Below are positions 55,711 through 63,660 of a stretch of 64,000 nt of DNA, one piece after another. A model generated the notes under the pieces. The model ran no database searches. It was not told the origin of the DNA and saw only the letters and a list, made by a program, of their open reading frames with translations. Location: NCBI GenBank assembly GCA_965262605.1, contig CBDHFN010000003.1, forward strand, positions 1,488,001-1,552,000, in the 5' to 3' direction. The position numbers and the translations under genes were made by a program. Each line of letters opens with the position of its first letter. Position 1 is the first letter of the stretch. The stretch comes from CBDHFN01 sp965262605. GTDB taxonomy: Bacteria > Pseudomonadota > Alphaproteobacteria > JASGCL01.

Positions 55711-56442
55711 CTTCACGCCTTGGTGAATGGCGACTATACCACCCGATAAGTTTTGATATTTAGTCATGCTTAATTTCGCGTGGTTTAGCATGGTTAATAA
55801 TTCGTCTTGGGGGGGGAATTTTCGGATAGATTCGGCAAGATATTGATAAGAATCCGCATCATTCGCGATAATTTTGCCCATTTTTGGCAAAACACGAAAA
55901 CTATACGCATCATAAATTTGGCTTAAAAATGGCAAGCAAATTTGCGAAAATTCCAAACAAAAAAATCGCCCGCCGTGTTTTAAAACCCGCACCATTTCAC
56001 CCAAAGCCTTAGGGATATTGGTGACATTGCGAAGCCCAAAAGCAATGGTGATACAATCAAAGCTATTATCTGCGAATGGTAATTCTTCGGCATTGCCCGC
56101 AACAAAGTTAATTTTTTCAAAAATCCCATATTCATCGGCTCTTTTGCGCCCCTCAACCATCATATCAGGGGTCAAGTCGCAAATAACCGCCGAACCACCG
56201 CCGCGTTTTAAAAAACGAAATGAAATATCACCCGTGCCACCCGCCACATCTAAAAGCTGCATTTGGGGGGTTGGGCGCACTAAATTAATCAAGGCATCTT
56301 TCCATAATCGGTGCAAGCCAAAACTCATCACATCATTCATCACATCATATTTCGCGGCAACCGAACTAAAAACCCCCTGCACCAGCTCCGCTTTTGCTTC
56401 ACTTGCCACTTTTTTATATCCAAAATCTACTAATTCACTCAT
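55705..56442 (-). CDS. ubiE: Ubiquinone/menaquinone methyltransferase UbiE
   Basis: C-methyltransferase of quinone synthesis. 245 residues: the AdoMet motif LLDVAGGTGDISFRF, the family's YDVMNDVMSFGLHRLWK N-terminal segment, and AFGLRNVTNIPKAL. Ends 6 bases inside the convergent M20 gene and overlaps fdhD by 8 bases. Which quinone is made is not visible here. Confidence 0.94.
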   Translation of the reverse strand: MSELVDFGYKKVASEAKAELVQGVFSSVAAKYDVMNDVMSFGLHRLWKDALINLVRPTPQMQLLDVAGGTGDISFRFLKRGGGSAVICDLTPDMMVEGRKRADEYGIFEKINFVAGNAEELPFADNSFDCITIAFGLRNVTNIPKALGEMVRVLKHGGRFFCLEFSQICLPFLSQIYDAYSFRVLPKMGKIIANDADSYQYLAESIRKFPPQDELLTMLNHAKLSMTKYQNLSGGIVAIHQGVKL

Positions 56443-57259
56443 TAAAAATAATCCTATCTGGGTGGCTTAAAACTACGAATCTTTTACCTTTGGCGCGTCC
56501 AATCATGGTCAAGCCCACTTGATTCGCCAATTCAATGGCGTAAGAAGTAAACCCAGAACGGGATACTAAAATTGGTATGCCCATTAACGCCGTTTTTATC
56601 ACCATTTCAGATGTCAACCTGCCCGTAGTATAAAATATTTTATCCGCGCCGTCAATTTTTTCTTGCATCATATAGCCAGCAATTTTATCAACCGCATTAT
56701 GGCGACCGACATCTTCCATATAAATCAGCGGTCTTGCGCCCTGCCCCAAAGCGCACCCATGAATCGCGCCCGCTTCTAAATAAAGGCATGGGGTTAAGCC
56801 AATTTTATGCAATAAACTTAATAAATCCGATTTTTTAATAATATTTTGATGATTTAATTGAATTTTTTGGAATTCGTCAATTATATCGCCAAACACGGTG
56901 CCTTGGGCGCAACCGCTGGTGCGAATTTTCTTGCGCATTTTTTGTTGAAAATCAGTGATTTTCTTGGTTCTTATCACGATAATTGCCAAATCTTCGTCAT
57001 AATCAATGGCGGTAATTTCATCTTTTTCACTAAGCATGGCTTGATTTTTACAAAAGCCTAACGCCAGATATTCAGGAAAATCGCCGATGGTCATCGTGGT
57101 TACAATTTCTTGGTTATTAAGAAAAATCGTTAAATCCTGTTCGGATATTGCTTGAATCACCGATTTTTCACCATTTTCATCGGTTATGTTGCAATTCTTG
57201 GTTAAGTGGGAATCGGCTTGCGGTCTTAATAAATATTCGTCTAAAAATTTATTATCCAT
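56435..57259 (-). CDS. fdhD: FdhD, sulfur carrier for formate dehydrogenase
   Basis: Transfers sulfur to the molybdenum cofactor so that formate dehydrogenase becomes active. 274 residues; the catalytic Cys loop is TSGCAQG, the single-Cys form seen in alphaproteobacterial proteins rather than CxxC. MEDVGRHNAVDKI, TGRLTSEMVIKTALMG and SRSGFTSYAIELA are conserved. Formate dehydrogenase genes are not in the window, but formate would be released by the hut pathway next door. Overlaps ubiE and the acidic protein gene by 8 bases each. Confidence 0.93.
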   Translation of the reverse strand: MDNKFLDEYLLRPQADSHLTKNCNITDENGEKSVIQAISEQDLTIFLNNQEIVTTMTIGDFPEYLALGFCKNQAMLSEKDEITAIDYDEDLAIIVIRTKKITDFQQKMRKKIRTSGCAQGTVFGDIIDEFQKIQLNHQNIIKKSDLLSLLHKIGLTPCLYLEAGAIHGCALGQGARPLIYMEDVGRHNAVDKIAGYMMQEKIDGADKIFYTTGRLTSEMVIKTALMGIPILVSRSGFTSYAIELANQVGLTMIGRAKGKRFVVLSHPDRIIFNE

Positions 57260-57860
57260 GATTTTGGTTCAGGGTTTCAATTTCGGAATCGCTGACATCA
57301 TGGGCATCATTGCCAATATCATGCGAAACATAATCAAAATTATTATTGGTATTTTTAATTTTGGGTGTTTTAATCATTAAAATATCGTCTTTTTGTGGCG
57401 CAAAAATTTCATCTTCTTCCAAGGCAATTAAATCATTAAGATTCAGGGTTTTATCATGTTCACTAAATCCGTGCAACGCGCCCAAATCACGGGTCGCAAA
57501 TTCAACTTGGGGCGGAATCGGAATCGTATCAAGATAATTAATATCATCGGCACTTAAACTATCCAAAAATACCATATCACCAGAATCATCATCAGCAAAC
57601 TCATCTTTTAATTCTTGAATAATATCTTGTTCGCTTATATTAAAAAAATCGGCAATATCATTATCAAATGGCTGTTCAAATTCTTCGGGCATTGTCAAGG
57701 TTTGACGGACAAAGCTAAGCTTTTGCCCATCAAAATTACCATCAGCAATTTCATCAAACCAATCCAAATCATCAGGAACTGGCATATCGTTCAGAATTGC
57801 TTGCACTTCTTGCGGTGATGCTACGAGTATTTCGTCCGCATTAAGAAATATTTTCTTCAT
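57252..57860 (-). CDS. Very acidic protein of unknown function
   Basis: 202 residues; not recognised. Strikingly rich in Asp and Glu with few basic residues (for example DDLDWFDEIADGNFDG, FADDDSGD and ALEEDEIFAPQKDDI). No signal peptide or membrane helix. It may be mostly disordered or a partner of a basic protein. It overlaps fdhD by 8 bases, so the two are co-translated. Upstream, 62 bases before the start, is the 16-base sequence also found in the type III secretion divergent promoter region. Confidence 0.6.
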   Translation of the reverse strand: MKKIFLNADEILVASPQEVQAILNDMPVPDDLDWFDEIADGNFDGQKLSFVRQTLTMPEEFEQPFDNDIADFFNISEQDIIQELKDEFADDDSGDMVFLDSLSADDINYLDTIPIPPQVEFATRDLGALHGFSEHDKTLNLNDLIALEEDEIFAPQKDDILMIKTPKIKNTNNNFDYVSHDIGNDAHDVSDSEIETLNQNHG

Positions 57861-57921
57861 TAATTATTATCTTCCTCAAAAATTAATATACACTAAAAAT
57901 TTTCAAAATAAAATATGTTGT

Positions 57922-57933
57922 ATAAAATTTTAT
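57922..57933. promoter_or_regulatory. Palindrome ATAAAATTTTAT, copy 4
   Basis: Fourth copy. The 16 bases at 57921-57936 are identical to 46115-46130. It stands upstream of the minus-strand gene starting at 57860 and 106 bases before the plus-strand start at 58040. Confidence 0.4.
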
Positions 57934-58039
57934 GTAAAATACTTATAACATGATTCCCCAATAATATTAAAAATTATCATCGCTAACGGAATATAATATT
58001 TTATTTGCATATAAGATAATCATAATATATAGTGAATTT

Positions 58040-59020
58040 ATGAAGAATAATTTCATTGAATGCGCCAATTTTGGCGATGCGCGTGAGCTTAAATTAGCGA
58101 GTGGCGAAATGCCCACCGCGCAATCTGGGCAAGTTTTAATTAAGGTTGCATTTGCGGGGGTTAATCGCCCCGATATTTTGCAACGAAAGGGTCTATACCC
58201 CGCACCAATTGGAGCTTCTAGCATTCTTGGGCTTGAAGTAAGTGGCGAAATTATGGAAAATAACAGCAATTTGCCTTTTAAAATTGGCGATAAAATTTGC
58301 GCCTTATTACCCGGTGGTGGTTATAGCGAATATGCCGTGTGCGATGCGGAATTATGCGTTGTTATCCCGCAAAATATAGATTTATCATTTGCCGCCGCCC
58401 TGCCCGAAACTTTTTATACGGTATGGGCGAATTTATGCTTTGACCGCAACCAATCGCTTAAAGATAAAAAAATTCTGATTCACGGCGGGACAAGCGGTAT
58501 TGGCACGATGGCGATTCAAGTCGCAAAATTTTTAGGCGCACAAGTTGCAACCACTGCGCGCAATGCCGAAAAATGTCAAGCTTGCGTGAATTTAGGCGCG
58601 GATTTAGCCCTTAATTACACCGAAGATAATGTTGAAAAAATTATCAAAGAAAAATGGGGCGGTATTGATTTTTCATTAAATATGGTCGGCGGTGAAAGTA
58701 TCAATGCTGACATTGCATTATTGCAAAACCAAGGTGTTTTAGTGATGATTTCATTCTTAACAGGGTCAAAAATCCAATGCGATTTTGGGCAAATTATGCG
58801 CAAAAGGCTTACAATTACTGGTTCCACGCTTCGCCCACGAAGCACATTGGAAAAAGCGGCGATTATCCGCCAAGCATGGCAAAATTGCCAAGGCGCGATT
58901 GAATCGGGTTTAATAAAACCGATAATTCATAAAATATTTCCACTTGAACAAGCTTGTCAAGCGCATGAATTAATGGAATCGTCCAATCATATAGGTAAAA
59001 TTTTATTAAAAGTTAATTGA
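58040..59020 (+). CDS. NADPH:quinone oxidoreductase, zinc-less medium-chain dehydrogenase
   Basis: 326 residues of the zeta-crystallin/QOR group. NRPDILQRKGLYPAP at the N terminus, the nucleotide motif HGGTSGIGTMAIQVAK, and no zinc-binding cysteines at the catalytic place. Reduces quinones or enoyl groups with NADPH; the physiological substrate is unknown. It stands alone and converges with the Rieske oxygenase gene, 16 bases away. Confidence 0.88.
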   Translation: MKNNFIECANFGDARELKLASGEMPTAQSGQVLIKVAFAGVNRPDILQRKGLYPAPIGASSILGLEVSGEIMENNSNLPFKIGDKICALLPGGGYSEYAVCDAELCVVIPQNIDLSFAAALPETFYTVWANLCFDRNQSLKDKKILIHGGTSGIGTMAIQVAKFLGAQVATTARNAEKCQACVNLGADLALNYTEDNVEKIIKEKWGGIDFSLNMVGGESINADIALLQNQGVLVMISFLTGSKIQCDFGQIMRKRLTITGSTLRPRSTLEKAAIIRQAWQNCQGAIESGLIKPIIHKIFPLEQACQAHELMESSNHIGKILLKVN

Positions 59021-59036
59021 ATTTACCCTTACTTAT

Positions 59037-60242
59037 TTAATTTTCAAAGCTGTCGGGTTCGTGGTTGAATCGCAATTGCGGAATTAAATCACGCATTTTT
59101 TCATGATAAGCATGAACATTTGCTTCATAATTTGACAGGTAAACCCCTTGATAATTATGCGATTTTGCTGCTTGATAAGTCCAATCAGTTGCATCGCCGT
59201 CCTCTTTGGTGGTAACATTATCAATGCGCAAGCTTAATTTATTAATCATACGCAATTCACGAGATTCTTGGCTAAAAGCATAATTCGCATAACGAATTTT
59301 TGAAAATCCCACATCTACGGGCAAAAATTGATAAAAACTGATAGATTCAGGGTATAATTGAAATACATTATTGGGGAACAAGCTGATATATAATACTTGA
59401 TTGCGCGCCCGTGGTTTTGTGAAATTGCAATATTTTTCCGTTAATTCCTTGTATAATCGGGTTGTCCAATATTTTTTTGGGCGTTCATTAAAAATCCCAC
59501 GCGATACCCCGCTCCAATTACCGCTGTTGGTCATGTTTAACGGAACATCGTAATATTGCCCACCATAAAGGTCTTGCAAATAAGTATGAAGTCGTGGCAC
59601 ATGATAGCCTTCGTTATCTACATCAACGGCGCATTTCCAATTACCCAAAATCGGAGATTCGCTTGCATTAATTTGATTCTGACCATTAACAAGATGCAAA
59701 GGATAATCATTAAAATCATTAATTAAATTGGCAAAAATTTCCCGAACAGATGGTTGATTGGATTTTTTAAATCGCACAAAAACAAATCCTTGCCAAATTT
59801 CCATCTCCAAAGGCGTTAAACCCAACAATTTTTTGTCAATATCATCGCCATATGAACCTACTTCGGATGTGCCACGCAATGTTCCATCAAGATTATATGT
59901 CCAACCATGAAATGGACATTGCAATAATTTTCCACAATTTCCTTGGGGTGCGGCAACTAACCTTGAAGAACGATGGCGGCAAATATTGCTAAATGCCCTT
60001 ACAATCCCATCATTGCCACGAATTACCAATGCCCGTTCGCTCAATAAATCAAATGTAAAATAATCGCCATTCTTTGCTATTGAAGTTTCATGACCAACAA
60101 TTTGCCAGTTTGTTAAAAATAATTTTTCAGTTTCATATTTAAAATATTTTTCCGAAGTATATGCCCATGCAGGCAATCCCGTGCGCGGATAATTTTTGAA
60201 ATATTCTTTGCCTATTTGACCTTGGGTAAATTCTTCATACAT
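59037..60242 (-). CDS. Rieske-type ring-hydroxylating oxygenase, alpha subunit
   Basis: 401 residues. Rieske [2Fe-2S] ligands C88, H90, C109, H112 (CRH and CPFHGW). Mononuclear iron ligands H214 and H219 in NEGYHVPRLH, with E211 in place of the usual bridging Asp, as in amine-type oxygenases such as glycine betaine, carnitine or stachydrine monooxygenases. No reductase gene is adjacent. A betaine-type substrate would fit the choline-like genes at 39968, but this is inference. The start has a weak ribosome site. Confidence 0.83.
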   Translation of the reverse strand: MYEEFTQGQIGKEYFKNYPRTGLPAWAYTSEKYFKYETEKLFLTNWQIVGHETSIAKNGDYFTFDLLSERALVIRGNDGIVRAFSNICRHRSSRLVAAPQGNCGKLLQCPFHGWTYNLDGTLRGTSEVGSYGDDIDKKLLGLTPLEMEIWQGFVFVRFKKSNQPSVREIFANLINDFNDYPLHLVNGQNQINASESPILGNWKCAVDVDNEGYHVPRLHTYLQDLYGGQYYDVPLNMTNSGNWSGVSRGIFNERPKKYWTTRLYKELTEKYCNFTKPRARNQVLYISLFPNNVFQLYPESISFYQFLPVDVGFSKIRYANYAFSQESRELRMINKLSLRIDNVTTKEDGDATDWTYQAAKSHNYQGVYLSNYEANVHAYHEKMRDLIPQLRFNHEPDSFEN

Positions 60243-60423
60243 TTTGCACTCCTAAATTAATATATACATTCATACATAATAACCAAAATTAAGCATTTGT
60301 CAAATAAAATTTATGGGATACCCCTATCGTAGCGTGCACAACCTTCCAACTAAATAGTTAATTTTTGATGCCTTCACGCATGAAAGTATAGAGTAAAAAA
60401 TTAATATAAGCAAACATTACATA

Positions 60424-60452
60424 TTGACATTAATAAATGCTTATGATATTAG
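60424..60452 (+). promoter_or_regulatory. Probable promoter of rpsT
   Basis: TTGACA at 60424-60429 and TATTAG at 60447-60452, spacing 17. It lies 66 bases before the rpsT start in a 275-base gap that otherwise shows no gene. Confidence 0.5.
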
Positions 60453-60517
60453 CCAATTTCTGTAATAAACTATGGTAGTTTGTTTCGTAAAAATCAACAC
60501 CCCGTTTGGAGAAAATA

Positions 60518-60781
60518 ATGGCAAATAAAGAATCCGCCAAGAAAAAAGCCCGTCAAGATGTCGTTCGCAATTTACGCAATCGCGACAGAATAAGCCGTGT
60601 CCGCACAGCCATTCGCCATTTTGAAGAAGTTGCAAAAACTGGCGTTCACAGCAATGCAATGGTCGCGTTAAAAGCAGCAATGGTTGAATTACATGTTGCC
60701 GCAAATCGCGGTTATATTAAATCGCAAACCGCTTCACGCAAAATTTCCCGCTTGAATGCTCGCGCTAAAAAATTAGCTTAA
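60518..60781 (+). CDS. rpsT: 30S ribosomal protein S20
   Basis: 87 residues, highly basic, with the S20 opening MANKESAKKKARQD and the helical body ending in SRLNARAKKLA. The start at 60518 is set by GGAGAA before it; an upstream in-frame start at 60506 would include the ribosome site. Binds 16S rRNA early in 30S assembly. The stop overlaps the ychF start (TAATG). Confidence 0.96.
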   Translation: MANKESAKKKARQDVVRNLRNRDRISRVRTAIRHFEEVAKTGVHSNAMVALKAAMVELHVAANRGYIKSQTASRKISRLNARAKKLA

Positions 60782-61878
60782 TGAGTATAAATTGCGGTAT
60801 TATTGGGCTTCCCAATGTTGGGAAGTCCACTTTATTTAATGCTTTAACAGAAACCCAAGTCGCCGAAGCAGCAAATTACCCTTTTTGCACGATTGAACCC
60901 AATGTTGGACGCGTTGCCGTTCGGGATTCAAGGCTTGATGAGTTAGCAAAAATTGCCAAATCACAAAAAACTATTTACGCACAAATGGAATTTGTAGATA
61001 TTGCAGGGTTGGTTAAAGGCGCATCTAAAGGTGAGGGTTTAGGCAATCAATTTTTAGGCAATATTCGGCAAGTTGACGCTTTATGCCATGTTTTGCGTTG
61101 TTTTGACAATGACGATATTACCCATGTTGCCAATCAAATTGACCCTGTATCTGATGCTCAAATTGTTAATACCGAATTATTATTAGCCGATTACGATTCG
61201 CTGGCAAGAAAAAAAGAAAATTTAACCAAAAAATCCCGTGGTGGTGATGCGGCGGCGAAGGAAGAGCTTGTTTTAATCGACAAAATAATGGCGTGTATTG
61301 ATAATGGCAATCCCGCGCGGTCGTTGCAATATGACGAAAAAGAACAAATTTTATTACATGGTTTGCATTTGCTTACCGATAAGCCAGTATTATATGTCAG
61401 TAATGTCGGTGAAAATGACTTGCCCGATGGCAATAAATATTCACAAGCTGTGCAAGAATTAGCAAAATCGGAACGAGCTGGTTTTGTAATGATAAGCGCA
61501 GCGATTGAAGCGGATATTATTGCCTTGGATATGGCGGAACGGACTGATTTCCTTAAATCATTAGGATTAGAGGAATCAGGGTTGGAGCGAGTAATTCGTG
61601 CATCTTACGCATTATTGGGACATATTACTTATTTCACAGTGGGACCCAAGGAAGCAAGAGCGTGGGGCATAACCAAAGGAATGACCGCACAACAAGCCGC
61701 GGGTGTGATTCATACAGATTTTGCCAAGGGGTATATTGCGGGCGAAAAAATCCATTATCTTGATTATATTCAATGCCAAAGCGAAGCAAAAGCCAAAGAA
61801 ATGGGTAAATTATCCATTGAAGGGCGCGATTATATTGTTAAAGACGGCGATGTATTTCATTTTAGATTTAATGTATAA
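60781..61878 (+). CDS. ychF: YchF/OLA1 redox-regulated ATPase
   Basis: Obg-like P-loop protein that prefers ATP. 365 residues: GLPNVGKSTLFNAL for Walker A, DIAGLVKGASKGEGLGNQFL for the switch region, and the variant NVGEND in place of the NKxD guanine motif, which explains ATP use. A TGS-like C-terminal domain is present. Co-transcribed with rpsT by a 1-base overlap. Confidence 0.96.
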   Translation: MSINCGIIGLPNVGKSTLFNALTETQVAEAANYPFCTIEPNVGRVAVRDSRLDELAKIAKSQKTIYAQMEFVDIAGLVKGASKGEGLGNQFLGNIRQVDALCHVLRCFDNDDITHVANQIDPVSDAQIVNTELLLADYDSLARKKENLTKKSRGGDAAAKEELVLIDKIMACIDNGNPARSLQYDEKEQILLHGLHLLTDKPVLYVSNVGENDLPDGNKYSQAVQELAKSERAGFVMISAAIEADIIALDMAERTDFLKSLGLEESGLERVIRASYALLGHITYFTVGPKEARAWGITKGMTAQQAAGVIHTDFAKGYIAGEKIHYLDYIQCQSEAKAKEMGKLSIEGRDYIVKDGDVFHFRFNV

Positions 61879-61914
61879 ATTGAAAAATAAAAATTTTAAA
61901 AAAGCAAATCACGC

Positions 61915-61943
61915 TTGACTCCTTTTTAAGAAAATAGTAATAT
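61915..61943 (+). promoter_or_regulatory. Promoter of the substrate-binding protein gene
   Basis: TTGACT (61915-61920), 17-base spacer, TAATAT (61938-61943): close to a sigma-70 consensus. The ribosome site TAGGAGGAT follows at 61965, just before the start at 61977. Confidence 0.7.
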
Positions 61944-61976
61944 GGCATTCTGTTATTCAAAATCTAGGAGGATAAA

Positions 61977-63164
61977 ATGCAGACAAACAAAATTAAAAGC
62001 TTAGTTGCAATGTCAGCTTTCGCAATTGTTGCGGGTTTAGGCGTAGCGCAAGCACAAGACAAAATACGCATCGGTTTCGTTGGAACTTTATCAGGGCAAA
62101 ATGCTGCTTGGGGTTCATCAAATGTGCGTTCTATGCAAACTTCGGCTGAAATTTACAACCAAAAGGGTGGCTATGAAATTGGTGGCAAAAAATACCAAAT
62201 TGAAGTTGTGCCTTTTGACGATGCTTATGACCCCAAATTAGCTGTTGCTGGTATGGAAAAAATGGCGCATGAAAAAATTTCATATGTTGTTGGTCCGAAT
62301 GATGATGCGCAAGCTATCGCTGTTCGCCCTATTGCCGAAAAAAACAAAATCGTTTATTTTCCCTATGCTTTTGACAAATCTTTATACTCAAAACCCGCAA
62401 ATAACGCAGTTTTGGGCATGATTGCATCATATCAATTTGAACCTTCAGTTTATAAATGGTTAAAAGATAACAAAGGCGTAAAAAATGTTGCTTTCTTGGC
62501 TGCGAACGCTGCTGACCCAATCAATCAACGCGATAATGGCGTGAAAATTGCCAAAGGTTTAGGCTTAAATGTTGTTGAAGAAAAAGCAACTTATCAAGCT
62601 GATACCCGCGATTTTAACTCGGTATTAACGCCAATCGTGAAAAATAAACCAGATTTATTGGTGTTAGCTGGTGTTTCACCTGCAACTGCACCATTAATCA
62701 TTAAATCTGCCCGTGAATTAGGATTTAAAGGCAACATGGTGGCTTCAACCGCTCTTGATGCTGGTATCTTAAAAGAAGGTGCTGGCGATGCCGCTAATGG
62801 CTTCATTTGCCAAGGTGGTGCTGGTGTAGATATTCAATCTGACACGATGAAAGCTTGGGTTGCGCATTATACCAAAAAATTTGGTGAATATAATGACGAA
62901 TCAAATACCAAAGTTTATGCTTTAGAATATATTTTAGCTGTATTAAAAGCTAATCCTAAGGCGATTAACGATGGTAATGAATTCTTGAAAACTGTTGATT
63001 CAGGTTTTGCAGTTCAAGATCCATTTGCCAAAGACACCAACAAAAAAATAACCTTTGTGGGTAAAGCATCATTTGGTCAAGCTCGTCAATTGGGCGTGCC
63101 ATTAGTTGCTAAAATCTATAATGGTGGCAAATTTGAAACCTTATTTGCTGGTCAAGCTGACTAA
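61977..63164 (+). CDS. ABC transporter substrate-binding protein, branched-chain amino acid type
   Basis: Periplasmic ligand-binding protein of the LivJ/Peripla_BP_6 family. 395 residues with a signal peptide cleaved after AQA near residue 26. The mature part begins KIRIGFVGTLSGQNAAWG; VGPNDDAQAIAVRP and FNSVLTPIVKNKPD are typical of the fold. Strong promoter, near-ideal ribosome site and a terminator right after the gene suggest a highly expressed single-gene transcript. Permease genes are not beside it. The ligand may be an amino acid, amide or urea; sequence alone does not decide. Confidence 0.9.
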   Translation: MQTNKIKSLVAMSAFAIVAGLGVAQAQDKIRIGFVGTLSGQNAAWGSSNVRSMQTSAEIYNQKGGYEIGGKKYQIEVVPFDDAYDPKLAVAGMEKMAHEKISYVVGPNDDAQAIAVRPIAEKNKIVYFPYAFDKSLYSKPANNAVLGMIASYQFEPSVYKWLKDNKGVKNVAFLAANAADPINQRDNGVKIAKGLGLNVVEEKATYQADTRDFNSVLTPIVKNKPDLLVLAGVSPATAPLIIKSARELGFKGNMVASTALDAGILKEGAGDAANGFICQGGAGVDIQSDTMKAWVAHYTKKFGEYNDESNTKVYALEYILAVLKANPKAINDGNEFLKTVDSGFAVQDPFAKDTNKKITFVGKASFGQARQLGVPLVAKIYNGGKFETLFAGQAD

Positions 63165-63184
63165 TTTTTGGTAAAAACAAATTA

Positions 63185-63218
63185 AACCTGCCATGTGAAA
63201 ACTTGGCAGGTTTTTTTT
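63185..63218 (+). terminator. Rho-independent terminator
   Basis: AACCTGCCA (63185-63193) and TGGCAGGTT (63204-63212) form a 9-bp stem around a 10-base loop, followed by a T-run to 63218. It lies 20 bases after the binding-protein stop. Confidence 0.85.
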
Positions 63219-63243
63219 GCCGTAATAAATGTCAACTTTCTTA

Positions 63244-63272
63244 TTGACAAAATAAATTTAATTCTATATTTT
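63244..63272 (+). promoter_or_regulatory. Probable promoter of the STAS gene
   Basis: TTGACA at 63244-63249 with TATTTT at 63267 (spacing 17) or TATATT at 63265 (spacing 15). AAGGGGA follows before the start at 63297. Confidence 0.5.
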
Positions 63273-63296
63273 AATTTTCAACCAAAGGGGATAAAA

Positions 63297-63605
63297 ATGG
63301 AAATTTTAAGCGAACATTCAGGCGAACATTATATAATTAGAGTGGCTGGCGGTATAACCAGCGCAACGGTAAGTGAATTTGATTCAAAATTACGCGAACA
63401 AATCACAAGTTCACCAGATAATTTAATTGTCAGTTTATCTGATGTAAATTATATAAATTCATCAGGTTTGCGTGTTATTTTAACCATTGCCAAAGATTAT
63501 TCCGCAAAAAAATTAAATTTTTCCGTTCAATGCAAACGCGATATTTATCAAATTTTTGAAACGGTGGGATTTCATAAAATTATTAAATTTTTAATTATTG
63601 AATAA
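63297..63605 (+). CDS. STAS-domain protein, anti-sigma factor antagonist type
   Basis: 102 residues forming a single STAS domain (SpoIIAA/RsbV type). The start at 63297 follows AAGGGGA; the frame is open upstream to 63195 but that part runs through the terminator. LIVSLSDVNYINSSGLRVIL contains the conserved serine that is phosphorylated in antagonists. Such proteins bind an anti-sigma factor in partner-switching control. No kinase or sigma gene is adjacent. Confidence 0.87.
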   Translation: MEILSEHSGEHYIIRVAGGITSATVSEFDSKLREQITSSPDNLIVSLSDVNYINSSGLRVILTIAKDYSAKKLNFSVQCKRDIYQIFETVGFHKIIKFLIIE

Positions 63606-63627
63606 TTTTAAACGCGATAGCGACAAA
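63606..63627 (+). repeat. 22-base dispersed repeat, copy 2
   Basis: Starts in the base after the STAS stop codon. Matches the reverse complement of 47385-47406 at 21 of 22 positions; the single difference is C against T near its end. Confidence 0.5.
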
Positions 63628-63660
63628 GAATCTTTGCCACTCAGCGCAATATTCACTTAT

